Positions 1-6,634 of a DNA stretch of 11,500 nt are shown here, in pieces. A program made the position numbers and the translations under genes. The DNA is from an uncultured Myxococcales bacterium. GTDB taxonomy: Bacteria > Myxococcota > UBA727 > VGSZ01. Below the pieces are notes generated by a model, which saw only the letters and a list, made by a program, of their open reading frames with translations, was not told where the DNA came from and ran no database searches. The stretch is taken from contig CAJBHN010000542.1 of NCBI GenBank assembly GCA_903952805.1, forward strand, positions 1 to 11,500, given 5' to 3'. Within the stretch, counting starts at the first letter, position 1. Each line of letters starts with the position of its first letter.

Positions 1-2
1 GG

Positions 3-1439
3 AATCAGCGGTGGCGGACGGGGTTGCGTCACTCGCTCAACGGGCTGCGCGACGGGCTGGCCGGGCTCTTTGAGCGAGCCGGGGCGTCGCTGCTGCAGGA
101 CCCATGGGCTGCTCGCGACGCCTACATCGACGTGGTCCTCGGCGGCGACGCGGCGAGTATCGATGCGTTCTTGCGTCGACAGTCCGGGCGGTTGTTGTCG
201 ACGGCGGAACGAGAGCGTGCCCTGACGTTGCTTGAACTGCAGCGCTGCGCGTTGTTGATGTTCACGTCGTGCGGTTGGTTCTTTGATGACGTCGCCGGCC
301 CCGAGGCCATCATCTTGTTGCGCTATGCATCGCGGGCCCTGTCATTGGCGGCCCGGGTCGACGAGGCAGAAGCCGATCGCCTTGAACTGGAGTTCATGGC
401 CGGGCTCGCCAACGCCGAGAGCAACATCAAGCGCAGTGACGGCAGCGTGCGCACCGGCTTGGATATCTACGTCGAGGATGCCCGCGCGGCCACCATCGGC
501 GCCGACCGGGTCGCGGTGTCGTTGGCGCTGACGTGCGCGCTGGGCGCCCCCGCCCCCGCCCATGTCGCTGCCTGGCGCGTGACCGAGCACGACGAGACGG
601 CCATCGACACAGCCGCCGTGCCTTGCGTGGTTGGCCGGGTGTCGCTGTTGGACCAGCGTGTCGAACGCACCGAACGCCTGGCGTTTGCCGTCGTCGGCTT
701 TGGTGGCTTGGATTGGCGGGGGGTGTTGGTCGACGTCGATCGGCTGGCGCCGCTGCAGGAGCGCTTGTCGAGGGCTGCCGACACCTCAACCCTCGCCCGG
801 GTGCTCGACGCTGAACTGATCAACGGCGGTCGCAGCTTCTCGTTGAAAGACGCTCCAGCTGATGTCCGTGACGACGTGGCCCGCCGTGCCTTGCTCCGCC
901 GCATGGAGGTGACCGAGGCGGTGCTGGCCGAGCTGTTGTTGCCGGAGCGAAGCCTGCTGCGCGGCGTGGTGGCCATGGGCGGCACCGTCCCAACACATGT
1001 GCGCGGACTGCTGGCCCACGCCCTCAGCCGGCGCGCCAGGGACCTCGTGGACGAGCTTGTGCTCGCCGAGGGAGGGGCGGCGCCGCTGCTGCGCTCGCTT
1101 CGCACCGTCATCGACGACGCGGTCGGCTTTGGCGCGGCGCTCGACCTCGACGAGACCGTTCGCACCACGGAGCAGGCGCTGGTGGCGGTGTTGATGCGGA
1201 TTCTGGCGAGTGACGTCGGCCACGACCCCGAGGACCGTGATGTCGAGCGCGCCCGCCGGTTGCTGTCCGTGTTGCCTTTGCTGGTCGGAGACCGTTCGCT
1301 GCTGCGGACCTTGAAGGCGGCGTCGGCGTTGTCGACGGCAGCGTCTTCGGGGCGCCGACTGGTGGTTGCTGCCCAGCTCTTGCTGCCGACGTTGAACGAG
1401 GTCTGTCGCAGTCGGTTTCCGGTGCCTCAAACGCCCTGA
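3..1439 (+). CDS. C-terminal part of a GH57-like DUF3536-domain protein (5' partial)
   Basis: The frame is open to the left edge with no stop, so the true start lies outside the window. The TTG at 24 is probably an internal Leu codon, because the codons before it (Asn-Gln-Arg-Trp-Arg-Thr-Gly) fit the Trp-Arg-x-x-Leu-Arg lead-in I recall for this family. Counting from base 24, the recognisable blocks are DPWAARDAYI (residues 26-35) and LLMFTSCGWFFDD (77-89), followed by a helical Arg-Tyr-Ala-x-Arg-Ala segment. These are hallmarks of DUF3536, the C-terminal region of proteins annotated as GH57 alpha-amylase/alpha-mannosidase-like. The family is usually about 800 residues or longer, so the N-terminal catalytic half should lie upstream. 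A role in alpha-glucan (glycogen-type) metabolism is inferred from GH57 membership; the activity of DUF3536 proteins is not well defined. The rest is helical with no obvious signal peptide or membrane segment. It ends 8 bp from the stop of the convergent neighbour. Confidence 0.8.
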   Translation, partial: NQRWRTGLRHSLNGLRDGLAGLFERAGASLLQDPWAARDAYIDVVLGGDAASIDAFLRRQSGRLLSTAERERALTLLELQRCALLMFTSCGWFFDDVAGPEAIILLRYASRALSLAARVDEAEADRLELEFMAGLANAESNIKRSDGSVRTGLDIYVEDARAATIGADRVAVSLALTCALGAPAPAHVAAWRVTEHDETAIDTAAVPCVVGRVSLLDQRVERTERLAFAVVGFGGLDWRGVLVDVDRLAPLQERLSRAADTSTLARVLDAELINGGRSFSLKDAPADVRDDVARRALLRRMEVTEAVLAELLLPERSLLRGVVAMGGTVPTHVRGLLAHALSRRARDLVDELVLAEGGAAPLLRSLRTVIDDAVGFGAALDLDETVRTTEQALVAVLMRILASDVGHDPEDRDVERARRLLSVLPLLVGDRSLLRTLKAASALSTAASSGRRLVVAAQLLLPTLNEVCRSRFPVPQTP

Positions 1440-1451
1440 CGCCGACGTCAG
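1436..1451. terminator. short hairpin spanning both stop codons of the convergent genes
   Basis: A perfect inverted repeat, CTGACG-ccga-CGTCAG, gives a 6-bp stem and a 4-nt loop. The left arm contains the TGA of the plus-strand gene (1437-1439) and the right arm contains the TGA of the minus-strand gene (1448-1450). It sits where a bidirectional terminator would be expected, but the stem is short and no T-run follows on either strand. An intrinsic terminator is therefore only a weak call. Confidence 0.3.
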
Positions 1452-4400
1452 CTGGCGCGGGAGCCGTGGCCGACGAGGCTGGAGGGTGCGGTCACGCGCG
1501 CACGCAAGTGGGCCCGGTACGCATCTTTGAGAGCGGGGTCGGCGAGGACGGCTTCGGCATCAGCGACGACGTCGAGGATCTCCTGCAGCGATGCCTTGAG
1601 ATCGGCAAAGGCGGCGTCGGTGTAACGAGCCGGGTCAAAGCGTTCCCGGACGCGCACGGCCGCGCGATGGACCTCAAATGGCGTCGCGGTCGATTCACAG
1701 CCCAGGAAGCTGAAGTAGTCGCCGTGGCGGGCGAGGGCGAGCTTGTCGAGCACGCGGGTTCGATCGATGGCGATGGCCCGGTGTCGTCGATCCACGACGT
1801 CGTCGGCGGAGCGGGGCAGGCCCCGGGCCACCACCCTCAGGGCGCCAGCGACCACGCCGATCAACGCCGCGCGCAGCACCACGTGGCCATGCAGGCCCGC
1901 GCCGAGCACGACGTCGTCAAGGCAGCGGGTGCCATCAAAGCGTTCGATGGCCAGTCTCTCCTCCGACGACAGCGGCGGGAGACAACGCGTGGTGTCGCCC
2001 GGCCCAAGGAGGGTCGCTGGGCCTCCCAGAACCGCCCACAGCCGGCCTTCGTCGTATTTGCGACGGACGCCCTCGGCGATGACCGCGTCGAAGGCGTGCT
2101 CCAGTCGTACGCGGTCGGCGGCGTGGGCTCGTTCCTCGGTGTAGGAAAATGTCCCACTGCGCCATTCAAGGGCGCGCAACAGCTGCTCGGTGAGCACGCC
2201 CCGCACCGCCGAGAAGAGCTCCTCAAGTTTGACGACGCCGTCATCAACGAGACGGCTGCACAGGCGGCGCGTCGAGATGGCCTCGCCCACCCGCAGCTCA
2301 CTGTGGGTGGCGGCGGTGATGAGCCCTCCTTTCAAGAGCTGCTCTTCGGGCCGGTCGGCAGTCAGCACCGACGTGAAGCAGACGGGCTCGCCATCCTCGA
2401 GATGGATGCTTCGGCACCGGTCGTCGTCGGTACACAATTCGATTTTTCCGGTGACCCGTTGTGACCAGGCCGCCAGCAACACCGCGGGCAACTCGCCGTC
2501 GTCAAAGCGCCCCGCCGGGGGCTCCAGCGGTCGAAAGGGCAGCGGTAGCGGCGCTTCGTGCTCCACGACGGCAACGTCGATCAAGGGGCCACCGACCGGC
2601 ACGCCCTCACCCTCGCCAACCGCGCGGGGCTGGGCGCCGACATCAAGTCCCGACACCACGGTGCCCCGGGGCATCGCGTCGAAGCGGCCACCGACGAAAG
2701 ACAAGCGCGCCCGCGCTCGTGCGTCTTGGAGCGAAGACCGTGCGGCTTCCTCCTCAGCACGCAGGCGGGCGAGGCGTTCAGCATCAATCCGAGCGGCCTC
2801 CTGCAGGCGCTGCTGTTCCTCGGCCATGGCCGCGAGGCGCGCGGCCGCTGCGGCCTCTCGCTCGCGCAGAGCAGCCTCGGCGATGGCGGTGTCGTCAGCG
2901 AGTCGGGCACGCTCAGTGGCCGCCTGGTCGGCGACGTGTCGCAGGTGGGCTTCCTGTGCCTCAAGCTGTTCCAGGCGGAGGGCCTCTTCTGCCTGGGCTG
3001 CGCTCTCTTGATCACGACGCTGGGCTTCGAGGGAGGCCAGACGGCCATGTTCGTCGGCCACCGCCCGGGCCAACTCGTCCTGGCGCGCCATGTGAGCGGC
3101 CACAGCGACGTCGTGGTGGGCGTTGGCGGCCTCCAGGGCCTCCTGGGCCAGTCGTTCGCGTCGGGCCCGCTCCTGTTGCAGGGCAATGAGATCGTCCTGG
3201 ACGCGCTGACAGGCGCTTTCAAGCTCGGCGATGGTGGCGCGCGCCTGCGTTGCCTCGTCGACGCTGCGAGCATTGAGGGCCACCACCGCCTCTTCCAGGG
3301 CGCGGCGCTCGGCGGCAAGGGCGGCGAGCTCGGCAGCGGTCTGGTGTCGGCGAGCGTGTTCCTCGTCGACGAGGCGCGCGATGTCGGCCTGGCGAGCGTC
3401 ACGTTCGTCGACGATGGCCAGCAGGCGAGCCCGTTCGTGCTCGAGTCGTTGGCGGTGTTCTGCTTCGGCGTCGTCGACGGCGCGCTGGGCCCGGGCGCTG
3501 CGTTCGGCGAGGTCCTGCAGGCGCACTTCTTCATCGTCGGCGCGGGCGCGGGCGGCCTCGGTGGCGGCGAGCACTTCGGCATTGAGGACGTCGCGGCGGA
3601 CTTCCAACGCCGCGAGCCTGGCTTCCTCCTGCTGGCGCCGCTCGTCGCGGGCACGCCGCTGTGCTTCATCGTCGGCGACGGCAGCGGCTCGTCTACCGGC
3701 GAGCAACTCCAGCTCGGCAGTTTGTTCGGCCAGGCGGGTCTGGCGGTCTGCTTCGATGGCCTGCAGCTCGGCTTCCAGCGTGAGGCGGCGAGCAGCGAGG
3801 TCCTCCAGTTCAGCGACCTGTTCCAGTTGTCGACGAGCGACATCGTCGGTCAGCCGCTGCTGATCCGCTTGGACGTCGGCGCGCTGGGCCGACAAACGCT
3901 TGAGCACGGCAAGAGCATCCTGCAGATGCTCTTGCTGCTCCAACTGCAGGCTCGCGAGCGCCAGCTCCATCCGGGTGCGCTCGTCGACGAGGGCCTGCAG
4001 ACGCGCTTCCTCTTCCTCAACACGTTGGTGGTGTTGCAGCTGAAGGGTGTCCAGCGCCTCCTGCACGGTCGTACGCTGCTGAGCGAGGGCGTGCAGGCGG
4101 CGTACTTCGTCGGCAATGCGGCGATCGCGTTCGTCATGGACGGCGTGGAGGGCCGCCTCGGCAGCGATGCGCTGTTCGGAGACTGCACCCAGGCGGGCGG
4201 CTTCATCAGCCAACAGGACCCGCTCGGCGTCAGCCAGTGCGCGGATGGCGGCTTCAGCGTCGGCACGGTCATCAGCGAGCCGAGCCAGCCGGGCTTCTTC
4301 GTTGGTGAGGCGTTGCTGTTGCTCCGTTCGCAGCGATTCAAGGGCGACCTCGGCAGCGGCTCGTTGGTCGGCGAGGCTCTGCAGGCGGCGCTGTTCGTCG

Positions 4401-5530
4401 GCGTGTCGCCGCTGGTGCTCGTCGATGCTGGCCTGCAGGGCGGCCTCGGCGCTGGCGCGGACGACGGCGAGGGCCTGCAGGCTGGCAGCGCCGTCTTGCT
4501 CGTCGGCGTGGCGGGCGCTGTCGAGCTCGGCGATGGCCTGCTCCTGTTGCGCTCGTTCATCGGCGAGCGCGGCAATGCGCTCCTCCTGTTCGGCGATGCG
4601 GACCGTCCGCTCCCGGGTCAGGCGTGTCAGTTCGAGCTCGGCAGCGACCCGTCGTTGCCGGGCCTCTCGCAACGCCATTTCCTCCTCGGCGGCGGCGGCA
4701 TCAGCGGCTTCAACGACGGCCCCCAGTCGGGTGGCTTCTCGGCCCAGCTGCTTGAGTCGTTCGGCAGCGTCGCCGTCGTCAGCAACACGGGTGCTCGGAG
4801 CCAATCCGGCGCGAACGATGGTGGCGGGGCGGAGGGTCATCGGCGACGTGGTGTCGGTGAAATCGCTCGAGAACTCGTCGGCATCGCCGAGGCGACCGGG
4901 TCTGACCTGCCCTGCCGCCGGGGTGTCACCGAGGTCGTGGCCGACGTCGCCGGCAGCGTCGAAGCCGCGGGTAAATGGATCGCCGCCGCCGAAGTCGTCG
5001 TCGTCGTCGTCGCCAAGCAAATCACCAGGGAGGGCGGCGCGGGGCACAATGATGCGCAGCGGCTCGGGCGTGAGCTCAAGGAGGTCGTACTCGTCGACGG
5101 TGACCATGAGCCCCATGGGCAGATCCGGCGTGGGCCCGCCCACGTAGGCGACGACTTTGGCGGTCACGCGGGCTGCTTCGACCGGCACCTGGAAAAAGCC
5201 GTCGCCGCCGGCAATCAGGGCGTCGGTGGTGGAGCGGACCCCCTCGGCGCCGGTGCCAATGAACAAGATGGGGACGCTGGCCCCGCCGGGGGCGTCGCGA
5301 AGGCGGTCGCACACGTCGGCGGCGTCTTCGTCGACCGTGAGCAGGTCGATGATGACGCCGGCGGGAGGCGCGCGGTTTCCGTTGAAGGCGGCGGTGGAGA
5401 CCCGGGCGTCGCGCGCCACCATGACGGTCAGTCCCGCTGCCGAGAACGCCTGAGAGAGGGGGCCAAGAAAGGCTGGCCGCCCCGACACGAGCAGTACCGA
5501 CGCCCCACCGCCCTGCGCGTTCCCGCTCAC
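1448..5530 (-). CDS. pseudo-receiver / long coiled-coil / DUF4388-like / J-like protein (FrzS/AglZ-type architecture)
   Basis: This is a 1360-residue protein. Residues 11-130 look like a response-regulator receiver fold (VLLVSG strand; VIIDLL with Asp62 at the phospho-acceptor position; PILFIG). The acidic pair of the first strand is replaced by Ser-Gly and the Lys-Pro motif reads Gln-Val-Pro, so phosphorylation is doubtful. Residues 165-250 are Gly/Asp-rich and probably disordered, including Asp6 at 174-179. Residues 281-888 are a very regular coiled coil, continuing less regularly to about 943. Residues 1009-1135 resemble DUF4388/PATAN (a TGKIEL strand, LEDGEPV, and an LEWRSGTFSY end). Residues 1269-1341 resemble a J domain (DYFSFLG to LADPALKDAY) but lack the HPD motif. 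The GTG at 5528-5530 is the only start before an in-frame TAG at 5561-5563, and its ribosome-binding site is weak. A cytoplasmic scaffold or polarity role is inferred from FrzS and AglZ; I cannot assign a specific function. Confidence 0.8.
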   Translation of the reverse strand: MSGNAQGGGASVLLVSGRPAFLGPLSQAFSAAGLTVMVARDARVSTAAFNGNRAPPAGVIIDLLTVDEDAADVCDRLRDAPGGASVPILFIGTGAEGVRSTTDALIAGGDGFFQVPVEAARVTAKVVAYVGGPTPDLPMGLMVTVDEYDLLELTPEPLRIIVPRAALPGDLLGDDDDDDFGGGDPFTRGFDAAGDVGHDLGDTPAAGQVRPGRLGDADEFSSDFTDTTSPMTLRPATIVRAGLAPSTRVADDGDAAERLKQLGREATRLGAVVEAADAAAAEEEMALREARQRRVAAELELTRLTRERTVRIAEQEERIAALADERAQQEQAIAELDSARHADEQDGAASLQALAVVRASAEAALQASIDEHQRRHADEQRRLQSLADQRAAAEVALESLRTEQQQRLTNEEARLARLADDRADAEAAIRALADAERVLLADEAARLGAVSEQRIAAEAALHAVHDERDRRIADEVRRLHALAQQRTTVQEALDTLQLQHHQRVEEEEARLQALVDERTRMELALASLQLEQQEHLQDALAVLKRLSAQRADVQADQQRLTDDVARRQLEQVAELEDLAARRLTLEAELQAIEADRQTRLAEQTAELELLAGRRAAAVADDEAQRRARDERRQQEEARLAALEVRRDVLNAEVLAATEAARARADDEEVRLQDLAERSARAQRAVDDAEAEHRQRLEHERARLLAIVDERDARQADIARLVDEEHARRHQTAAELAALAAERRALEEAVVALNARSVDEATQARATIAELESACQRVQDDLIALQQERARRERLAQEALEAANAHHDVAVAAHMARQDELARAVADEHGRLASLEAQRRDQESAAQAEEALRLEQLEAQEAHLRHVADQAATERARLADDTAIAEAALREREAAAAARLAAMAEEQQRLQEAARIDAERLARLRAEEEAARSSLQDARARARLSFVGGRFDAMPRGTVVSGLDVGAQPRAVGEGEGVPVGGPLIDVAVVEHEAPLPLPFRPLEPPAGRFDDGELPAVLLAAWSQRVTGKIELCTDDDRCRSIHLEDGEPVCFTSVLTADRPEEQLLKGGLITAATHSELRVGEAISTRRLCSRLVDDGVVKLEELFSAVRGVLTEQLLRALEWRSGTFSYTEERAHAADRVRLEHAFDAVIAEGVRRKYDEGRLWAVLGGPATLLGPGDTTRCLPPLSSEERLAIERFDGTRCLDDVVLGAGLHGHVVLRAALIGVVAGALRVVARGLPRSADDVVDRRHRAIAIDRTRVLDKLALARHGDYFSFLGCESTATPFEVHRAAVRVRERFDPARYTDAAFADLKASLQEILDVVADAEAVLADPALKDAYRAHLRARVTAPSSLVGHGSRAS
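2867..4690 (-). repeat. nineteen 32-residue (96-bp) coiled-coil repeats within the large scaffold gene
   Basis: Residues 281-888 divide by eye into 19 units of 32 residues. The approximate pattern is Asp/Glu at positions 1-4, Arg6, Leu7, Leu10, Arg14, Glu18, Ala20, Leu21, Leu24, Glu27 and Arg31-Leu32. Clear examples begin at residues 377, 409, 441, 473, 505, 569, 633, 665, 697, 729 and 825. The only length deviation is a compensated pair, with 29 residues from 313 and 35 from 342, which keeps the register at 64. Thirty-two residues equal three heptads plus one hendecad. Units differ considerably in sequence, so this is an old or selected periodicity and not a recent tandem duplication. It ends near residue 888, where the phase shifts by about four residues. 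Confidence 0.8.
4994..5011. repeat. coding trinucleotide repeat (GTC)6
   Basis: Six uninterrupted GTC units on the plus strand read as GAC on the coding (minus) strand and encode Asp174-Asp179 of the scaffold protein. The tract lies in the Gly/Asp-rich linker between the receiver-like domain and the coiled coil. Unit-number changes would keep the frame, so length variation between strains would be tolerated. Confidence 0.75.
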
Positions 5531-5600
5531 GCTGCACCCGTCGACCGAGGAAAGACCGCGCTACCGGCCGGTGTGGCCGAGAAGTCCTTGATTTCTCTTG

Positions 5601-5606
5601 TAAAAT
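5601..5606 (+). promoter_or_regulatory. rfbFp: candidate -10 box for the CDP-sugar operon
   Basis: TAAAAT lies in the most AT-rich stretch of the intergenic region and is one mismatch from the sigma-70 -10 consensus. No good -35 hexamer lies 16-18 bp upstream, so the call is weak. If it is used, the transcript would begin near 5613, giving a leader of about 240 nt that contains both inverted repeats and the 14-codon ORF. Confidence 0.2.
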
Positions 5607-5617
5607 CGAGACGCACC

Positions 5618-5626
5618 ATCGTACCA
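5618..5626 (-). promoter_or_regulatory. candidate extended -10 for the scaffold gene
   Basis: The minus strand reads TGGTACGAT, which fits an extended -10 (TGn plus TACGAT). It would give a leader of about 80 nt to the GTG start at 5530. No recognisable -35 box lies 17 bp upstream on that strand (GGACGC), so this is tentative. Confidence 0.2.
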
Positions 5627-5680
5627 CGCCGTTGGGCGCGGCGTCCAAGAAACGACGGGCCCCGGGCATCTTCGTCGCCC

Positions 5681-5716
5681 TGCCGACAGCGAAGCCTGCT
5701 TCGCCTCGTCCCGGCA
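5681..5716. promoter_or_regulatory. imperfect stem-loop with a perfect core inverted repeat
   Basis: The core GCGAAGC-ct-GCTTCGC (5689-5704) is a perfect inverted repeat. Outer bases extend it: TGCCG at 5681-5685 can pair with CGGCA at 5712-5716, and AC at 5686-5687 with GT at 5708-5709, leaving small bulges. No T-run follows on either strand, so it is not a canonical intrinsic terminator. It could be an operator palindrome or a structured element of the operon leader. Confidence 0.45.
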
Positions 5717-5722
5717 GTCACG

Positions 5723-5740
5723 TCGACGGATCTCCGTCGA
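5723..5740. promoter_or_regulatory. 18-bp palindrome TCGACGGA-tc-TCCGTCGA
   Basis: The two 8-bp arms are perfect reverse complements with a 2-bp centre. As RNA this would form a 7-bp stem with an ATCT loop. It lies seven bases after the preceding stem-loop and about 75 bp before the Shine-Dalgarno sequence of the 14-codon ORF. An operator for a dimeric regulator and a leader hairpin are both possible; the sequence alone does not decide. Confidence 0.45.
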
Positions 5741-5799
5741 TCCGTTGCGCTGTCGTCCCTGGCGGGTTCGCGGTACCTTCATGACCCGACCGACGAGTT

Positions 5800-5806
5800 G
5801 GAGGAG
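5800..5806 (+). promoter_or_regulatory. strong Shine-Dalgarno sequence for the 14-codon upstream ORF
   Basis: GGAGGAG lies nine bases before the ATG at 5816, an optimal distance. It is the best ribosome-binding site in the region. It serves the short upstream ORF directly and not rfbF, whose own nearest purine-rich motif is GGAG at 5842-5845, eleven bases before its ATG. Confidence 0.6.
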
Positions 5807-5815
5807 ATTGCTACG

Positions 5816-5860
5816 ATGAAGAACTGCATGTTTCTGTCAGTGGAGTTGTCACCCCGATGA
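5816..5860 (+). CDS. 14-codon upstream ORF, translationally coupled to rfbF
   Basis: It starts at ATG 5816 and encodes MKNCMFLSVELSPR. Its TGA (5858-5860) overlaps the rfbF ATG (5857-5859) as ATGA, in a different frame from rfbF. The start has an excellent Shine-Dalgarno sequence (GGAGGAG at 5800-5806). The arrangement suggests that ribosomes load here and reinitiate at rfbF, so the peptide may matter less than the act of translation. The peptide has no run of one amino acid such as a biosynthetic attenuator would use, and I do not recognise it. It could also be a chance ORF, but the ribosome-binding site together with the same overlap type used throughout the operon argues for real translation. 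Confidence 0.5.
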   Translation: MKNCMFLSVELSPR

Positions 5861-6627
5861 AAGCAGTCATCTTGGCCGGCGGCCTCGGCACACGCATTTC
5901 CGAAGAGACCCATCTGCGGCCCAAGCCAATGATTGAGATCGGTGGTAAGCCGATTCTCTGGCATATTCTGAAGATGTACTCGTCTGCCGGGGTTAATGAC
6001 TTCGTCATATGCTGCGGTTATCGCGGTTATATGATTAAGGAGTATTTTGCGAACTATTTCCTGCATATGTCGGACGTCACGTTTGACATGAAACAGAATC
6101 GCATGGAGGTCCACCATCAGACCGTCGAGCCGTGGCGGGTGACCTTGGTCGACACCGGCGAGGCCACGCTCACGGGCGGTCGTTTGAAGCGCGTCGCGGA
6201 ATATGTCCGCGATGACGAAAGCTTCTGCTTCACCTACGGCGACGGCGTGAGTGACCTTGATATCCGGGGGACCATCGATTTCCACCGCCAACACGGCAAA
6301 CTCGCGACCGTGACCGCCGTGCTACCGCCGGGGCGATACGGTGCCCTTGAACGTGAGGGTGATCAGGTCACCGGATTCATCGAGAAGCCTCGCGGCGAAG
6401 GCGGCTTCATCAACGGCGGCTTCTTTGTATTGTCACCGAAGTGCATCGACCGTATCGACGGCGACGATACCGCGTGGGAAAGCACCCCATTGGCCAGCCT
6501 TGCTGCGGAGGGACAATTGATGTCGTACGAGCACCGGGGCTTTTGGCAGCCAATGGATACGCTGCGCGAAAAAACCATGCTTGAGGACCTGTGGCTCGCG
6601 GGCCGGGCGCCGTGGAGAACGTGGTGA
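5857..6627 (+). CDS. rfbF: glucose-1-phosphate cytidylyltransferase
   Basis: This enzyme makes CDP-glucose and pyrophosphate from CTP and alpha-D-glucose 1-phosphate, the entry step of CDP-hexose pathways in the cytoplasm. The 256-residue length matches the family. The nucleotide-binding motif GGLGTR is at residues 8-13, followed by RPKPMIEIGGKPILWHI (21-37) with the conserved Lys23. YGDGVSD (127-133) carries the metal-binding Asp129. FIEKP (174-178) is the sugar-phosphate-binding lysine motif, and QPMDT (231-235) supplies the second acidic residue. These match RfbF/AscA/DdhA more closely than the thymidylyl- or uridylyltransferases. The start at 5857 gives the exact family N-terminus (MKAVILAGG) and overlaps the stop of the 14-codon upstream ORF. 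It is the first enzyme gene of the operon and lies 7 bp before rfbG. The first 200 bases look less GC-rich than the left-hand genes. Confidence 0.95.
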   Translation: MKAVILAGGLGTRISEETHLRPKPMIEIGGKPILWHILKMYSSAGVNDFVICCGYRGYMIKEYFANYFLHMSDVTFDMKQNRMEVHHQTVEPWRVTLVDTGEATLTGGRLKRVAEYVRDDESFCFTYGDGVSDLDIRGTIDFHRQHGKLATVTAVLPPGRYGALEREGDQVTGFIEKPRGEGGFINGGFFVLSPKCIDRIDGDDTAWESTPLASLAAEGQLMSYEHRGFWQPMDTLREKTMLEDLWLAGRAPWRTW

Positions 6628-6634
6628 TGCGCCC

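Larger units (their letters stand above)
5531..5856. other. divergent intergenic region between the scaffold gene and the CDP-sugar operon
   Basis: This 326-bp gap must carry the promoters of both the minus-strand scaffold gene and the plus-strand operon. An AT-rich patch lies at about 5586-5606 in otherwise GC-rich DNA. Two perfect inverted repeats are at 5689-5704 and 5723-5740, and a 14-codon ORF with a strong Shine-Dalgarno sequence abuts rfbF. No convincing pair of -35 and -10 boxes was found for either direction, and I see no tRNA or riboswitch I recognise. The open frames crossing this region on the plus strand are continuations of an antisense open frame and look non-coding before the 14-codon ORF. 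Confidence 0.7.

Noticed and set aside
2867..4690. Recent DNA tandem repeat or CRISPR-like array suggested by recurring CTGCAGGCG and GTTCGTCGG words
   Set aside because: The words recur because of the 32-residue protein period and codon bias. The 96-bp units are strongly diverged, and there are no identical repeats separated by spacers.
5571..5600. Possible sigma-54 promoter upstream of the AT-rich patch
   Set aside because: A GG is present at 5575-5576, but the required GC ten bases later is absent.
5769..5779. GCGGTA resembling the ops/JUMPstart element of RfaH-controlled O-antigen operons
   Set aside because: Only about six consecutive positions match the ops consensus and the downstream bases (CCT) do not, so it is within chance in GC-rich DNA.
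2558..5860. 1100-residue plus-strand open frame lying mostly antisense to the large scaffold gene, with a similar 332-residue one at 1466-2464
   Set aside because: Both are consequences of the biased codon use of the repetitive, GC-rich coiled-coil gene on the other strand. The translations show no recognisable domain, and the minus-strand product has clear receiver-like, DUF4388-like and J-like domains. Only the last 14 codons (from 5816) have a good ribosome-binding site, and I list those separately.
6581..6634. Upstream TTG as the rfbG start
   Set aside because: It would add 18 basic residues encoded within rfbF, with no resemblance to the family N-terminus. The ATG at 6635 fits the expected length and the tight operon spacing.
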